Origin: CAYSND01 sp964642235
GTDB taxonomy: Bacteria > Bacteroidota > Bacteroidia > Bacteroidales > UBA932
Reading direction: 5' to 3'
DNA: 25,284 nt
Assembly (NCBI GenBank): GCA_964642235.1
Contig: CAZXOP010000014.1
Coordinates: 1 to 25,284 of the forward strand
Shown here: one piece after another, positions 24,641 through 25,284 of the stretch
How the letters are laid out: each line of letters starts with the position of its first letter
How positions within the stretch are numbered: the first letter of the stretch is position 1
Translations under genes and position numbers: made by a program
The notes under the pieces: generated by a model
Told to the model about the DNA's origin: nothing
The model's input: the letters and a program-made list of their open reading frames with translations, nothing else
The model's database searches: none

Positions 24641-24689
24641 GAGATATCCATTTAGTATAGGAAAATAGTGTTGGAAAGAGTTTGCAAAA

Positions 24690-25240
24690 CTGTAAAAACT
24701 CCAATTATTGAAATTATTAGTAACTCTTGCTATTATTACACAAGACGCGGATGTAAATTGTTTTTTTGTAAAGGTATTCAATAAGGTGGAGAAAAAGATT
24801 ATAATGAAGTAGTCGTAAATAAAATAAAAAGCGGTGCAAAATTGTTCCAGCCCACAAGTGGGTTAATCGATGAGGAGAAACCTCAAAACAATTCTTTACC
24901 GCTTAGTACTGACAAAGATAGTAAACTTCTGAAAACTCCAAACCTTCTCCATTAATTTTTGCAGAAGCAGAGAAATACGCCAAAGGAGCGAAAAAAACAA
25001 AAAAACAGCCCAGACGATATGGAAACCATAACCGCTTGGGCTGAATTATCCTCTAATGTTTCAGATGCCCGAACAAATGTTCGTCCCCTGAACTCGACGT
25101 CTTAACCTGTAAATGTTAGTAAAAGTCCAAATACAAGAACCGTTACCATTAGCAGGGACAACATTGCAAAGATACTAAAATTCTTGAACGACAAGAAAAA
25201 AGAGCTGATAAGTGGTAAATTGAGTAGTGTGCAAATAATA
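24690..25240 (+). pseudogene. Decayed mobile-element protein fragment, copy C
   Basis: One frame reads TPIIEIISNSCYYYTRRGCK, KGIQ-stop-GGEKDYNEVVVNKI, KSGAKLFQPTSGLIDEEKPQ and LPLSTDKDSK to a TAA near 24952. Around 25018, DMETITAWAELSSNVSDART aligns with DMETITIWGELSDV of copy B, and TISRDNIAKILK aligns with TIGRSDIAKIIK. LPLSTDKDSK also resembles ELSTKIDKK of copy A. Several stops and at least one shift break it. It ends where the insertion-sequence-like end begins. Confidence 0.55.
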
Positions 25241-25284
25241 AAACAAAACTGACCCCCTATAGGAAAACAGAATTGACCCCCTCT
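25237..25284. mobile_element. Possible insertion-sequence end (IS21-like), continuing beyond the window
   Basis: AAACTGACCCCCTATAGG and CAGAATTGACCCCCTCT place two GACCCCCT motifs 24 bp apart (25251 and 25275), each after AAAACA/AAAAC. Multiple short repeats at this spacing are typical of IS21-family termini. No transposase is visible, and the element interrupts copy C of the decayed protein. Confidence 0.4.

Overview
The window comes from a Bacteroidota genome, most likely Bacteroidales. It is AT-rich, carries two SusC/SusD outer-membrane pairs, BACON-domain and DUF5018-type surface proteins and many Cys-lipobox lipoproteins, and has promoters of the Bacteroidota type (TTTG, 19-21 bp, TAnnTTTG). 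A finer taxonomic call is not supported by what can be seen.

Positions 1-21,120 hold a polysaccharide-utilisation style region in which every gene but one is on the minus strand. Reading in the direction of transcription, the first module (20,931 to 12,551) is a sialic-acid uptake and catabolism operon: N-acetylneuraminate lyase (NanA), an AGE-family N-acylglucosamine 2-epimerase (NanE role), a SusC-like TonB-dependent porter, its SusD-like lipoprotein, and an MFS symporter probably acting as NanT. A well-matched promoter lies about 155 bp upstream of nanA. A strong hairpin terminator between susD and the MFS gene probably lowers expression of the transporter. No sialidase or sialate esterase is encoded here. 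The second module (12,435 to 1,975) starts at its own probable promoter: a Tat-exported DUF4434 protein, a sugar-porter MFS, a second SusC/SusD pair, a DUF5018-type surface lipoprotein and a GHL10 (DigH/YddW-type) glycosidase-like lipoprotein. These genes are separated by 1-20 bp or overlap by 4 bp. A convergent BACON-domain protein (1-1,893, truncated by the window edge) shares its C-terminal domain with the DUF5018-type protein, and the two converge on a shared hairpin terminator.

Positions 21,120-25,284 are a different kind of DNA: an accessory or decaying region. From left to right it has a minus-strand terminator; a run of short degenerate tandem repeats; a perfect 19-bp inverted repeat; a 68-bp direct repeat; a 51-bp hairpin; and two similar inverted-repeat units built on TACGGAAAGCA. 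After these come three to four fragments of a multidomain mobile-element (phage/ICE 'polyvalent') protein with an ADP-ribosyltransferase-like domain, broken by stops and frameshifts. One intact 59-codon ORF lies among them. What looks like an insertion-sequence end (two 24-bp-spaced GACCCCCT repeats) is at the right edge.

The least explained signal is in 22,263-23,095. Here there are three separate minus-strand structures, each a stable hairpin or nested stem starting 5-7 nt after a TAnnTTTG box and ending in a U-tract. They look like a cluster of independently transcribed small RNAs.
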